Below are positions 45,224 through 58,375 of a stretch of DNA of 64,000 nt, in pieces. How positions within the stretch are numbered: position 1 is the first letter of the stretch; every line of letters starts with the position of its first letter. The stretch is taken from contig NC_133583.1 of assembly GCF_964106895.1 (NCBI RefSeq), positions 39,529,899-39,593,898 on the forward strand, read 5' to 3'. The DNA comes from Numenius arquata. Its lineage: Eukaryota > Chordata > Aves > Charadriiformes > Scolopacidae. A model generated the notes under the pieces. It had not been told where the DNA came from. It did no database searches and was given only the letters and a program-made list of their open reading frames with translations. The position numbers and the translations under genes are program-made.

Positions 45224-48200
45224 CAGAATTTGCATTAAAATCAAATTTGACTTTATATCTGATTTTAAATTTCACAAAAATCTATCTCACAGATAAGGAA
45301 TGACATGTTGTACAATCACAGGAAAACAGAAAAGCTATTACTGCATAACTGCCTTTTCGTGAATGTTCAAATTGAGGATGTAGGGTGATATTGAATGTAA
45401 TTTTAGTAAATTTTGGATTAGACTTTAGAAGTTTGGTTTGTAAAGATATTGCCCAAATACTGATGAACATCCGGAGGGCATTTGACTTCCTGTAACCAAT
45501 TGGGTTAGCCCATATAAATAGACCAGTAATAAAGATGTGGGAGTTACAGAATAGTTTTAAGAGCAGTTTAGGTAAGCTTTTCAGTTCTTTTATTGTTCAG
45601 CTCATGTTTTTAATGTGTGCCACTGCACCACCACCTTCAAGCAGAGAGTTAGTTTTTGCAGCCCTGAGGCTGGAGAAATCTCATGAGATGCCCAAAGGAC
45701 AAGAGGAATTTTGATGCCTTTACCAGCTTCAGTGCTGCTGAACAAAAGGAGTCCATGTGTACTTCGACAGTAAAGTGGCTGCTTTCTGTAGCTGATGAGC
45801 TTACTATTTCTGGATCTCTAAATATCTCTTTTACAGGAGGAGTCTGTCTAAATATCTCATTTCCTAAGCTATAGAAATTCACTGAAGGATGTTTTCTGGT
45901 AATATCCCCTCTGACTTATTTGCTTAGCTAAGTAATGAAGATGTTAGTATAAGAAAAAGCAATTTGTTTGCAGTGGACAGATCATAATTCATAAATGTCT
46001 CTTCTCTCAAGAAAAAAGCAGGATTTTTTACTATGATCAATTGTGCACGAATGAAGAAAAGCATTCTATTTTAAATCAACGTAATAATTGTCTGAATGTT
46101 TCCCATTCATCTTTTCTGGAACTGCTCTTCCTCTTTACCTTAGTGATATCAGTCTTATCTTTGTCTTCTACTCTCCCTGTCCTCTCTCCCTTCCTTCAAC
46201 TCTTATATAGCAGCAGTGCAAACCACCCTAGTGGTGCAGAAACATACTTTCATTTGTACTGATGGATCCATTCATCCCATTCTTCATTTGCAAATTTTTA
46301 TTTAGTTACTTTGGTCTGAGTTCCGCCATTCTTGTTCTTATTCTTGCACTCTCTTCTGCAATGTTCCTCAACCTTCCTACTATATCTGAAATGTTTTGAC
46401 TTAATTCATGGAATATTATTCATAGACTTGGATACTTAGCAGCTGTGTTGCCTTCATTTTTCTGCTGCTGCTTTTGAAATAATATTTATTGTATCCTAGC
46501 ATACAGTCATTGGTCTGAACAAGTCAATACTAGATGGGTACTTTGCATATATGGTAAGAAGTGCTTGTCCTGGAGAATCTTAAAGTATTTCTATCTAATG
46601 AAGTCTGACACTGCCGTCTCGCTTTCCTCCTTTCTTCTTTTTCCTTCTCTCCATCTCAGTTAGAAGGGAGGAGTGGAGAAGTACACAAGCACTTTCTTTC
46701 TCATTTACCCATAATGCCCTTGGTCTTCCCAGACTGGTCCATCAGGTGGCCTCTTCTGCCCCGACACTGCTGTGCTGTGTTTTCTGCCCCACAAGAGCTG
46801 AAACATTCCTCACACAACTCCAGCGTTGGACTGTTGCTCCTGTGGGACACTCTTTGGAGACCCACGATAGCACCGGCCCTGGCTTTGCTCACTGTCCTGG
46901 CTCAAACCACAGATTGAGTTTTAGGCAAGACATGCCTACTCTTCCCAAAACCAAATATTGCTTTAGAGGAGAACATCTTTGGCCCCATTTGAGACCCAAA
47001 CTTACTGCAAGTCTGGGCTTTCAACCCTAATCCTCTACAATACACCTTTAAAACTCGGAAAATATGGAAGTTCTCTATGTTATTTTATATGTATGTGCAA
47101 TATTTAGAAAAATCTTATCTTGCAAATAGAGCAAATGCTGAAAGAATTTTAAAATATTTGTCATTGTGTTTTTCCCTTTAACCAGTTTCTGTGGTGACTA
47201 CTGCTGTTATTTTAGTTACAACTTGGACTGTTTTCTTTTATCCCATGCTGTCACAAGATGATATTTCTAATAAAACCCAGTATGTTTACAATTTTAATTG
47301 GTAACTTTCAAAGGCATTCCTTATGAGCTTCAATTCTTAGAAGGAATGTCTTAGAATTTTGAAAAATATACAAAATCAGAGAAATATCAACTGCATTTTT
47401 ATGCATTATCTGTGTTAAGGGATGTGTGGTTTTGGGTTTTTTTATTCTGTATCAGCCTTTCCTAGTTGCTATTTTCAGCACACATCCTTTTTTTTTTTTT
47501 TTTTTTCAACTGGTCTGTAAAATTGAGGCAATGAGATTGGAGATTTCCTTGTTACACTTGAAATATGACAATTTTGCTTCAACATTAATCACATGAAATT
47601 CAGTGCTTATTTTTGAGATTTATGATGGGTTGCAGGATTTATTCTGTTGGAGTTATGTGAAAAGACTACAGTGTTTTGAATTAGTATTATACAATGTTGG
47701 CTAACTGTGCATTGTTTCTACTTGAGATTCGCCTTTATGGGTTTTAAATTAAAATTTGCTTAACCTTATTGAGGTAAACATTATAGTTTTATTATAGGGC
47801 AATACAATAAAATGGAAAATGTAATGATAGCATGGCAGAAAAAATAATTATAGCATAATAAAATACAAAGCTTTTTTTTCTCTTTTAAGATCAATTCACA
47901 TTCTTTGCTAATATTTAATCAGTCATACTGACACAGTGATTTACTTGGCATTACCTCTGATGCATTCCACCGAGGCTCTGATTCTTAAATTATTTGTCTT
48001 TGAACTCACCGTGACCTATATTCAGTCTTCTGTGGCTGATGAAAATTACTCCTTTACCTTTCACTGCTGATGACTAAACCACCAAGAAAATAAATATGCA
48101 TTGACACTTTTAATAACCACATTAAGTTAGTCTTAAAGTATTAATACATGAGAACTTTTTCATCTTTTATATGTTGCTGTAGTGAAGAGCAGCAATCCAG

Positions 48201-51200
48201 GTCACACAGGTATGCGTGACTTCTGAGCGTTGTTGTAAGTGCAGCCTCCCACATGCGCTCCAGCTATGGTAGCAAGGAAAATATGCTGGAGTTTGAAAAA
48301 GTGATCTCCATCTAACAGTGGTCGCTGGGGGAAACTGTCAGGAACAAAGAGAGCAAACCAAGTGTGTCACAACAGCAGTATGATAGACACAATCCAATTA
48401 CTGTAATATTATGCAAGATAAATTGAACCGTTAACACTAATTTGGATTCTTGAACTTTCTAGTCTGTTATTTCCCCTTTGTCATCTTGGTTTTTTCCATT
48501 TAGCTAATGGACATTCTATTACATGGGAGGACTTTTTTCCTCTCTCTACTTGCTTTTGCTGCCAACTGCTGCATCTCATAGCTGGGAAAGAACAGGTGTG
48601 TAAAAAATACAGGGTTTGGCAAATAGTAATTTTAATCATACATATTTGTATAATTTTTAATTAATTACCATCTTTGCTCAGATTTCAGGCAGACATTTTC
48701 CACAGATTTAAAAAAATAAACAAACGAATTAAAGCACAGTTTGTATCCTGAAGCTGCTTTCCTCTGATGCTGTTATCACCATGATCAACGGCAGTCGCAG
48801 AGACGAAGGTAATGTCTGATGAGCTTTTTGGTGTGGTAGTGTGTCTTATACACAGAAGGTGTAACAAACTGTAGTGAGAAATAAAAGGCAAGGAAATAAG
48901 GGTCCTCTGTTTACATTCTTACTATTTACATTCTTAGAGTAAAACATTGCTCTTGTGGAAATGCTAGTTCTTGAAACAGATCTCCTGTCTCCAAGTTTTG
49001 GCCCTGCAAATCCCATGCACGTGTACCTCCAAGTCCACACTATCAGGTTTAGCCATGCTATATGGGTTTATGATGCACCTGCAAATCTTTGTGTTCCCCA
49101 CCCAAAGGGCATTGTGAAGTGCTGTGTCCTATTGGCTACCTATCCTGCAGCAGCACATGGTTCAGTAATGACATCTAGTGTGTTAGAGGGCCCTTTACAG
49201 AAGCATCTGGTAAACAGTGTATGGCAGGACAAGCCTCCAGCAGCCCAGGGAACTGGTTTTCAGTCACAGAAGGTGGAGGGCGCCCACTCTGAGTCCTCTC
49301 TCACCTGACAGGAAGAACTAGAAAAAACTTTTTAGTGAGATGATCCAGAATTAAAGGAGACTCTAAACTTCTTCCCTCTGAAAGGTAAAAGTGGGGAGGT
49401 TTTTTTGTGGGGTTTGTTTCTGTCTCCAAGACCAACATGAAGATTTAGCCCAAAGATCACAAGAGGTGATTAGGAGACAGAAGAGGAATAACTGAAAATC
49501 AGCCTACACTTTAAAGAGGAATAAATTATTGTGATAAAGTTAGAGTTCTCAAGATATTGGAACAAGCTGTCTGAAGGCTCTCTACCTGCATGGAGAAGGA
49601 TCTAGGAAAGGTAACTGCATGGGGATTGAATGCTTACCTTTGCCTACTTACCTTTGAGAAAGCCCGTGGTACAGCCTCTTCCTCTAGCCTGTCCTCATTT
49701 GTTTTATTTAAAATCACTTTGCTGTTGATAACTGTGTCTCAGAACTGAGCTACATCCTTCTGTAAAATGCCCTAGCCTAAATTGTTCTTTAAGCCTGTCT
49801 CGTTTTTGTGAATAGTTGCCAAGCCTTTCACTTAGAAATTGGACCTGTCTCAGAGAAATGGTTTCCTTGGAAGGGACAGTATACATAGACTGTAGTTAAA
49901 CAGAAAGAAAAAATGCATTAAAACCAAGCATCTTTTCTTATTGCCAAAAAGCTTGTCTTCTGGCTAGCATTGCAGCCAAAAGTCAGAAACTCTCAGCAGA
50001 CAGAAGTTATCAAAAGATTTCTCATACAGCTAGATTCTGTCATATCGCTAATGCTTATCCACCAATAGAATGCACCTCATGCTCTTCTTAGGTGTAAAGA
50101 CATTGTTTGTCTCCTTTCCCTCTGAATCTATATACACAGTGTGAAACTGTAAAGACGCCCACTATGGCCTACAAGCTGAGACCTTCAACATTTCAGCATG
50201 GACCTCTGGGACTGCTACTTTAGAGTAATTTGTAAAATGTTAAATGGTTTTGGTGCTTTATCGATGAGATGCTCAACAGCCTCTGCGTCTGTATCTGACA
50301 CTCACAAAATGTTAAACTCACTTTATTATTATATTTTCTCCATTGTGTTGCCTTTAATTAAATTGTAAAGCTGTCATATTCGTGTACTTGTCTCCCAACG
50401 GGGGAATTATAGCTAGACAAACTATTACTGACAATATTGTCAGAAGAGAGATGTGGAGATATTATGTTCATGGTAATAATAGAAAAGGAATTCCCAAAGC
50501 TGATTTTTAACGTGTATATCATTCCCATTCACACTGCAGGGCCCATAGCTCAATTCTTCTTTTGAGTAAAGATAATGACAGTATGAGTTAATTTGGTCTG
50601 ATTTCTTAGTAGCACCAAACCATCTCTAAGTCAGCTCTGTGGAAAACACAAGTGATCTGCAACCTTCAGTCTGAGGCCAGGGGGGCTGATACTGTGTGCT
50701 GGGCAGGTATACCTACCACCACTTCTGGTAACTGCTTGTTACTAGAAATTATGTACATTTTTCACAAGGGAAGAAAGCAAAAGTTATATTTAAAGTGAAC
50801 TTTTCCATGAAAAGCAAAACAGAACTTTAGAAGTCTTAACTCCTTGGTCATATCCCTAGATTTGGGAAAATTAGACCTAGCTTTGCTATAGTTTTGCTTG
50901 TCTGCTGGAGATAGGTGTGATATTTTGAGAGGCATCGGGGAACTGATAAACCACTGCCTCATTAGGATGCCTGTAAGAAACAGTTTGTCTGGCTATAACG
51001 AGCACTCTGAGGAAGCAGTGATTTCCAAATGGATTCCGGGAACATGTGGAGTTATTTGTGTGAAGCATATTGAAATTTAGTTCATCAAAGCAGGACAGGA
51101 CAAATACCCTCTCCACATCTGTGCATTCCTGTGCTCAAAGCCTTGTTTTGGGCAAAAAGGGAAATGCATCAGGTATATGAAGCCAAGAACTTATTGTTAG

Positions 51201-51340
51201 TTTAATTAAGAGTGTGATAAAAATACAAAAAACAGTGATTACTAGTTCAGTTACAAAGATACTACCAGGCACAGCATTATGTTAATTAGATAATTTAGCT
51301 ACCTTTAAAAGTTAGAAGAAAAACTAAACCCATAAATTAT
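45224..51340. other. Mostly unique non-coding sequence
   Basis: No gene is called. ORFs at 45683-45874 (plus), 46746-47030 (plus) and 48955-49308 (plus, 117 codons) have balanced composition but no domain that I know. The second lies in a small GC-rich patch. A 19-base T run is at 47488-47506. Confidence 0.45.
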
Positions 51341-51830
51341 CTAACCTTTTTGATTTTTGGTGTTATACTCAACCTTCTGCTGCTCTTCCAGGTCCAGAGG
51401 CCATTTGGGGATCGCAGTGCGTTGTCAGCAGCCTGTGGGGGTCCTGCAGGGAATGACATTGCTGATGGAGGTTTCTTCCTGATCTTTGCTGGGAGAATCA
51501 TGCTGATGTTTACTCTCCTCTCCAAAGGTTTGGCCATTTCTGTACTTTTTGAAGCAGACTATGCCTCGCTCTTCAATAGGCTGCAGCTCCGCATTCTACC
51601 TGGTTTTCTACATGTATGATACATTTTCAATATGATCGGTAGTTGCTCCGTGTCCTTTCTCTTACCCCCAAAACTGTATTGTCCATCTCCGAAGCAGACT
51701 TTGTTACCAGTAACTGACCACTACCAGGTTGTTCACAGCTGCAGCTCTCATCTTTTGCCTGCTGCATCTCTAAGGCCTTTGCCTCCACGACGGGCCTGAG
51801 CTTCTTCACGCCGCAGCGTTATTTTACTGT
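51341..51830 (-). pseudogene. Possible degraded coding remnant, GC-richer block
   Basis: On the minus strand one frame is open from 51595 to 51344 except for a single TGA at 51427-51425. It reads ELQPIEERGIVCFKKYRNG, then EESKHQHDSPSKDQEETS and, after the stop, RTAIPKWPLDLEEQQKVEY. Upstream on the same strand, 51809-51663 in another frame contains KKLRPVVEAKALEMQQAKDE and ends at a donor-like TTGGG|GTAAGAG near 51663. Both parts are hydrophilic and coding-like, and GC is above the flanks. A plus-strand ORF (51350-51619) overlaps and is hydrophobic, as expected for its antisense. I do not recognise the protein. It may be a decayed gene or retrocopy, or two old exons. Confidence 0.25.
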
Positions 51831-54800
51831 CTGAGATAATTCATTGGACAGAGGACAACTCATTATTTTTATCTGTATCAAAATTCTTAACAACGTGTCT
51901 ATTACTATACACAGTCATACAAAACTAAGTAAACTAAAATGAATTAGGCAATAGCAACCTACTCATTAGAAGCTTGTCGGTACAGCTAAAAAAGCTAAAA
52001 CAAAGCTCTCGGCAAGCCAAGCCTGGGCAAAGCAAGCCTGGCAATTCTTGAGGCCTCTGTTAGCTAATCACAAAGTCTGTGGCAATGGCATACTGAGGCT
52101 ACAATACAAGTCTGAATTATGATAGAGGCTTGAGTAATTTTCATTCATCACTGTTAATAGTCCTTGGCCCATAGATGAAATTCAAGAGCAAGGCAGGATT
52201 GTCCTGCTTGGGGAAAGCTGTGAGCCATGCTCTGACCAAATGGGACATTCTTTGCTACCACAGTGCACACAGCAGTCTGCAGAGGTGCGTGCCATCAATT
52301 GAGAAACAGATAGCTTTTAAAAATATAAATCAAATAAAGATTGAGCACGAGCTAATATATTTTTTAGTACACTACTTGATATCCCATCAAATAAAAAATT
52401 TGTGAATTATCCACATGTAATTCAGTTAGTGACTTGTGCAGAGAAAGAAGTACTATATGAGTTAAAAGCTTATTTTTTCTGCAAATTCTCCAATTGATTG
52501 TTTGAGCACCTATAGGGTATTAATGTTTTCATTAATGTGGAAATAGTAATTCCCAGCAAAGTTGGGGATAGTGCTGTAACCGTATTTAGAAATTGATTGC
52601 AGAAGAACAGTCAGGCAAAATAACAGAAAGCTCAGATTTTGTTATCATGCGTAAGTGTCCTAGTGCTTTTAACCAGCATGTATTTACGTGAGTAGTTTGA
52701 TGAATAGAAAGAAAACATATTACTCTTTTACTTCTTTTGAGATAAATTCTAAAAGACATTTGCTAGCAAATTATGTGTTTTGAAATTAATGTCTGCATTT
52801 AATTCAAGTAACTATTTGGGGATGAAAGTAAAATTTCCTTTAATCAAGAATTTTCGTATGTAAAGAAAAATAATGCACAGATTAGAGTTGACATACTGTA
52901 TTTCCAAATAATTTCTTCTAAATCTAAATGAAGCACCTAAATTAATACATGAATCGTTATTTAGAAGCCAGTTGCTAGCTGTACTTCATCACTTTATTGT
53001 ATTGCATAATAAGAATAGGTTATGAAAAGTGTGATTCTGTAGAATATAGTACATCAATTTCAATTTGCTTTAATTCAGTATTGTAAATCACTCCTCTTCT
53101 GTAGCTTAAATAACAAATTAATATCAGAGATTTTTAAAATACATTTACAACAATAGTGGTATTTTAGCAATGTTATAACCTTGCTATAACAGCAACTTTT
53201 AATTATTGTGCTTGGGCATATGCTTGCCTGAATAAAATAGATCCCTATAATATCCATAGTAAGTGTTTAATATTTGGACTGTTGGTTGAATCACTGATGA
53301 GGGGCATAGCATGTTCTCTAAGGTAATTGGTTGATGAATCTGCAGTCTAAATTTATACAATTTGATTAGTTCCACTGGCAGATAATTGGTAATTAGATGG
53401 TACACAAAATGTCATTTTCTTCCATGCTTCATCTTTCAATCTTATTTCCCAAATAGCATTTGTTGGAATATGAAATCATAGGCTAACATGAAAACAGCTT
53501 TATATCCTAGATAATGCCATGGAATAGAGAATTTGGATTGATTGATACATTTTTTTTATGCTGATGGTAAAAATTAATTTATTCCTTTTAAAGAAAATTT
53601 GATTTAGGTTTATTTTTCACCATAATATTTTAAAGACAGATCATCTAAAATGCAAGCCTTTTATCTTGCAGGAATAAAGCATTCAATGATACTGCCCATG
53701 TTGTTTATCATGTTCCATTTCAGGTTTTTTTATTAAAAACTGTTCTCTTTTTAAGGCTTTCACAATGGATTATTTTGACATATATGAAAATCTTATTGAA
53801 ATTTTATGATATCTATTACTAGTTAGTTATAAGACAAATGACTGTAAAATTTTCTTATTAGCATAGCAGAGCAGTGGTGCATGTCCCATTATTTCAACAG
53901 GATAAAGCATCGGTTTCATTAATTTGGAGACCAGTAGTAACTAGACAAGCCAAAAGTTGTCTTTAGACTGTTTAGCTTATTGATTTCTTATTGAATGCAA
54001 GGATGAAAACCAGGGAAAGGAAACATTACTTAGTAGGATAGACTGTAAAACCCTAGATTCTGAGCCTGACTTCAGAAGCGTCTTAGTGAGCAATTCATTC
54101 CTGGGGAAAAAAAGCAGAATTGTAAAATAAATAGGAAATAATCCAATAGAGAAAAAAGTAGAGTGAAACAAGTGTAGAAAAAGTTACATGATTTGGGCTG
54201 TACCCAAATTTAAAAAGCAACAAAGCCCAAGTACAGGGGAAGTTATACTAAGTTCTTGAATTCCCTAGTGTTTCTTTGGCAACGTGTACTTGACTAGGTT
54301 TATTTAAACTCTTTGCCTCCACTTCACTCATAATTAAATAGCAACGAAGGGAAATAAAGGATTTGAATCTGCAAGTTCTTGCAGTACACATATTCACCTG
54401 TGTGCTAACACTTCATAAATCGTTACCCCATGAGGATGGTAGTACTCTGAACCCATTTGGAGCAGACATAAATTACTTTGCAAAGTTAAAGTCAGTGGAG
54501 AAGCAGGCCATATTAAGCTTATATAATTTTTCTGGTTCAATTAGTGTTTGTAAAGTTCAAACACTGTGGAGCTGCAGAAAAGCTCCAGTAAGGAGGTGCA
54601 CATCTTTATATTGAATCTGTATAAACCTATTTATGAAGCATATTTCATAGGTCATATATTGTAGGGCATCCTGCTCTTCTATGGCTTTTGCTGGGACAGA
54701 TCAGAAGTAGCTCTGAGTGAGTAACTCTAAGTAAAAGGAATGAAAACTGGGTAAAGTGAGAAGCAAGTCTGCAGCCTAACCTAAAGCAAGTAATAAATGA

Positions 54801-57800
54801 GTGCAAAAATGAACCCAAACCAGTTGATGTTAGCTTTAAAATGAGTATGTGATTCAAAGTACTTGCTGTGTACATAGCATTTAGATGCAAATCTTTGTAG
54901 TTTAATGCATCACCTCAGTGGATTTTAAATAGCACTAGTCCCTGTTGAGTGCTTGCCTAGCCGGTGAGGCTTTACTACCTCGGGATGTATCCCCTCCTCC
55001 TGCCATACCCTTCCTCTCCATTGCATCATTTCTGACATGCATCACACCTCTTGTTGAGTCTATTTAGTTCACTAATCTGACAAATGGTTTTCTGCTTGCT
55101 CACTGGCTCAGAGGTCAAATGAGTGTCAGAGTCAGTACTTTGACCAAAGAGAAGCTGTTTTGCACAGAATGGAGCTGAAGCTGCAACAGGGGATGGTTCC
55201 CACAGAGAAGTAAAAAGAAAGGGAGACAAAAAGAGCAGACTCAAATAAGCCTTTCTTTGTTGGAATGGAGAAGGGCAGAGCAAGCTTGACTTGCTGCTTG
55301 GTGTTGACTAATGTCTAAATAAAGTGGAAGCTGACTCCATTGCTACTTCTCCAAAGCCAGATTTACTACCTGACCCGTCAGTTTTGCTCTAAAATGCTGG
55401 TTAGAATACAGTCACCTTTGTGTATGGAAGCAATTGCTGTTTTGCAGCCCCAAGTGCCACCAGAGGCACTTATTGCTTAATTTCCTCTTTTACACCATCT
55501 CCAGTCTGTTTGCGGAGTGCAGTGCTTTAGTGTTGAGAAACTCAGGAGGAGCACATCAGTGGAGATTGTGCCATCTTTGTGCATACGGCTACAAAAGCCA
55601 GGCCATACCAAGTCTGCTGAATTAATACTCTGAAAAATTGTAGAAAATCTGGATGATCCCAACCTTTTAATAGCGGATGGGTGTTTTTTTTTGTAGAATT
55701 CTAATAAAAATGGCTTCGGTTCTGTTGGACACATTCACCAGCCACATGAAATCTGGCAGCCTCCTGAGGCTTGTTAATGTGTCTCACATGTTAGCTAAAT
55801 GCTTTACCTAGCCAGTGATTTTGCTAAAATTTAAAGGCAGGTACATTTCAGTTTGGGTTATCTTTGTACTCAAAGTTTGAAGGTTTCTTAAGTCCTTATA
55901 GTGAATAATGATAAGACAATGTAGTTTGTCCAATGGGTATTTCAATGCACATACATGTCTTTTAACATTGTTTGGGTGTACTAGTACACTGTGTTCGTGG
56001 TTAGTAGGTGATTTTACAAGATGCTCAGCAATACACACCCACGTGTTTGAAAGGAAAAACCAAGCATTAAACTACTTTTGGCTTCCTGAAATCATCAGAA
56101 ACAATTGATACGGTGTTTTTTTCTTCTTTGAGTTTCAAGGAAAGAATGACTATTACTTCATTGTACTGTTATGTATTAGACTCTCAAAATATGCACAGTA
56201 TTAAATAAATTCTTCAACATAATAGTATTTTATTGATTCAAGTCAAAGTTCTGTCCTTCACAGTATAAAGCACGTGGTTTTAAAACACTTTTCAGTCTTG
56301 GAATAAAATACGGATAAGATCCAGCACCAAACCTGATAGCTGAAAGCACATTGAAATGCCAGTATTTTATTTCATTTAAATAAATAAATAATAATAAAAA
56401 AAGAAACAAATTCACTTCTGCTGCCATTATGGAAATCTTCTGAGAGGCTAAATTGACATGAATCACTAACCTAATTACTATAATGTCAAAGCACTGTTTA
56501 AATGCATAGAAACTTTTATTTTCCATGTCTAGCTAGTTCTCTAATAATTACTGAGATTTGCCAATGCTTCTTGTTTAAGCACTGACCATAAATTATGCTT
56601 AGACCAAATATCTTTGGAAAATAGAGGCAAGGCATCTGACACTTTTCACTTACTGATTCTGCTGTCATTACTGTGTGTAAGGTCAGTGGCAATGTGAGAA
56701 GAGGGTCAGGGATAAATCCTTCCCACCTTGGGAGGCTGCTGAGGAAGGCAGCAGGCTCTACCCCTGCTTGCACACCCGCACCTCAGCCTCTTAGCGCGAG
56801 TGACATCTGCCGGCACCTGCAAGCAGCCACTAATACTAGAGAGCTCCATGGTTTTTTAACAGTCGGGCTAACCTTGATCTACAGCTGCCAGATCAAGTGG
56901 GTGATGAATTAAAAGAGTCACTGAACAAAGCAGCATGACAGATGCTCGTTAACTCTTCAGTCATTATCAAACAACTGTATCCATGTAGATGGCTCTCATG
57001 GCAAGAGGGTTCTATAGCAAATTAATGTCAATATACCGATGTCTGACCTCTGCAGATCAGCTCAGCTTCTTTTATCTTAATCTCTTCTTTTGACTACTCA
57101 GTACGATTAAAAATCTAGCCATTTCTGTGCCTGGCTTCTTTAAGTAGTCTAAAATAAGGCATTCATTTTAGTTTTTAAAATTATCTTTGTAACAAGCTTA
57201 TCAATGAGGATGCTACTGTTATGTGTATCCATGGGCTGAAATATGCTATGAATTTGAAGATACTCTGATTTTATGAGGTGGGGTTTTCGATTGAAGGAAA
57301 ACATAGGGTTAATGCTGTTATAACAGCAATATAAAAGAAATAACTGTTTTCATACAGTTCAAGACGATTATAAATCTCAGTTGTATGCATCAGTACTTTC
57401 AAGATCATGCATTCAATCTTCAGGTTGGCATTTTCTTGCTTTTGGGACTTGAAGCTTAAATATTATGTTACAGCATTCACATGTTTGTCTCTTATATACT
57501 GAAGATTTTATTAAATTTTGAGTGCTTGATTGTCTACTAACTGTCCATTAAAAGCAGTTTGATATATTAAGCTGATTAAAGTAGACTGGTTTAAATCACG
57601 AGCTCCAGTCACGTTTTACAGTAGTAATGTGGAATTTGATTTTTAATAATGTATTTTACCTTTTTCTTCAATTGTAGCTTGCTTTTTTTTTTTTCTTCCC
57701 TGTAGTAATTTTATGTTCTCATTGTTTAGAACCTTCCAATACATAAATTTTCAGTTGATTGTTGCATTTAAACCAAACAGAATTTTTTGCTGCCTAGGAG

Positions 57801-58313
57801 AGTGCACTGTGTTGGTTTTCATCTTTTTAAGCAATTTTGTCTTTATGTATCTTTTAATTTCCTGTTGTTTGCTGTTGGTGGAAGTCTTCTGTAATTACCC
57901 TTTTATTGGAATTTGAATGGAAATTAAGATGGAATTGTGGAATTATTTTGTGCTTTGTTTTAATTAGTTACAAAAGTTTAGATGTGTTCATAGAATTAAG
58001 TTTAATGAAATTTAAAAAATTGAGGGTGAGACTGATTTGTTATGCAGGAGTTACATTGCACAGTTAAAATGCTGAGCTACTCAGATCAGAGCTACGGAAC
58101 TAGTCAGAACTAGTAGATCTTATTCTCTGAACCTCTCTTTTTTAATTGAATTATTAGAAATGAGAAAAATAAGGTTTGTTCTTTACATCTTTTCTTTTTT
58201 TTTTCTTTTTCTTGAATAAACTAAGTATTAATTGAATCAGCTAAACCTTCTGTACCTCCAGTGTTTTTAATCAAAACTTCCAGGTGTGAAGGTGTTTGCA
58301 AGTTTCCAGTTCT
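51831..58313. other. AT-rich non-coding sequence
   Basis: No gene is supported. The interval around 52900-53400 is particularly AT-rich and unique. A modest GC-rich patch lies at about 56690-56830, where opposing ORFs (56516-56773 minus, 56673-56912 plus) have no recognised domain. Confidence 0.5.
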
Positions 58314-58375
58314 CACCATTGTTGCTAAATTTAGGTGGTTTTGACACCATTATTACTAAATTTAGGTGGTTTTGA
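58314..58375 (+). repeat. 31-bp tandem duplication
   Basis: Two adjacent 31-base copies (58314-58344 and 58345-58375) start CACCATT and end CTAAATTTAGGTGGTTTTGA. They differ at two positions. Confidence 0.85.

Noticed and set aside
48955..49308. 117-codon plus-strand ORF
   Set aside because: The composition is reasonable but there is no domain, no splice context and no match to any family I know.
49555..49605. Possible CR1 fragment (GGAACAAGCTGTCTGAAGG)
   Set aside because: It resembles the CR1 motif GGAACAGGCTGCCCAG for only a few bases, and the flanks do not continue the match.
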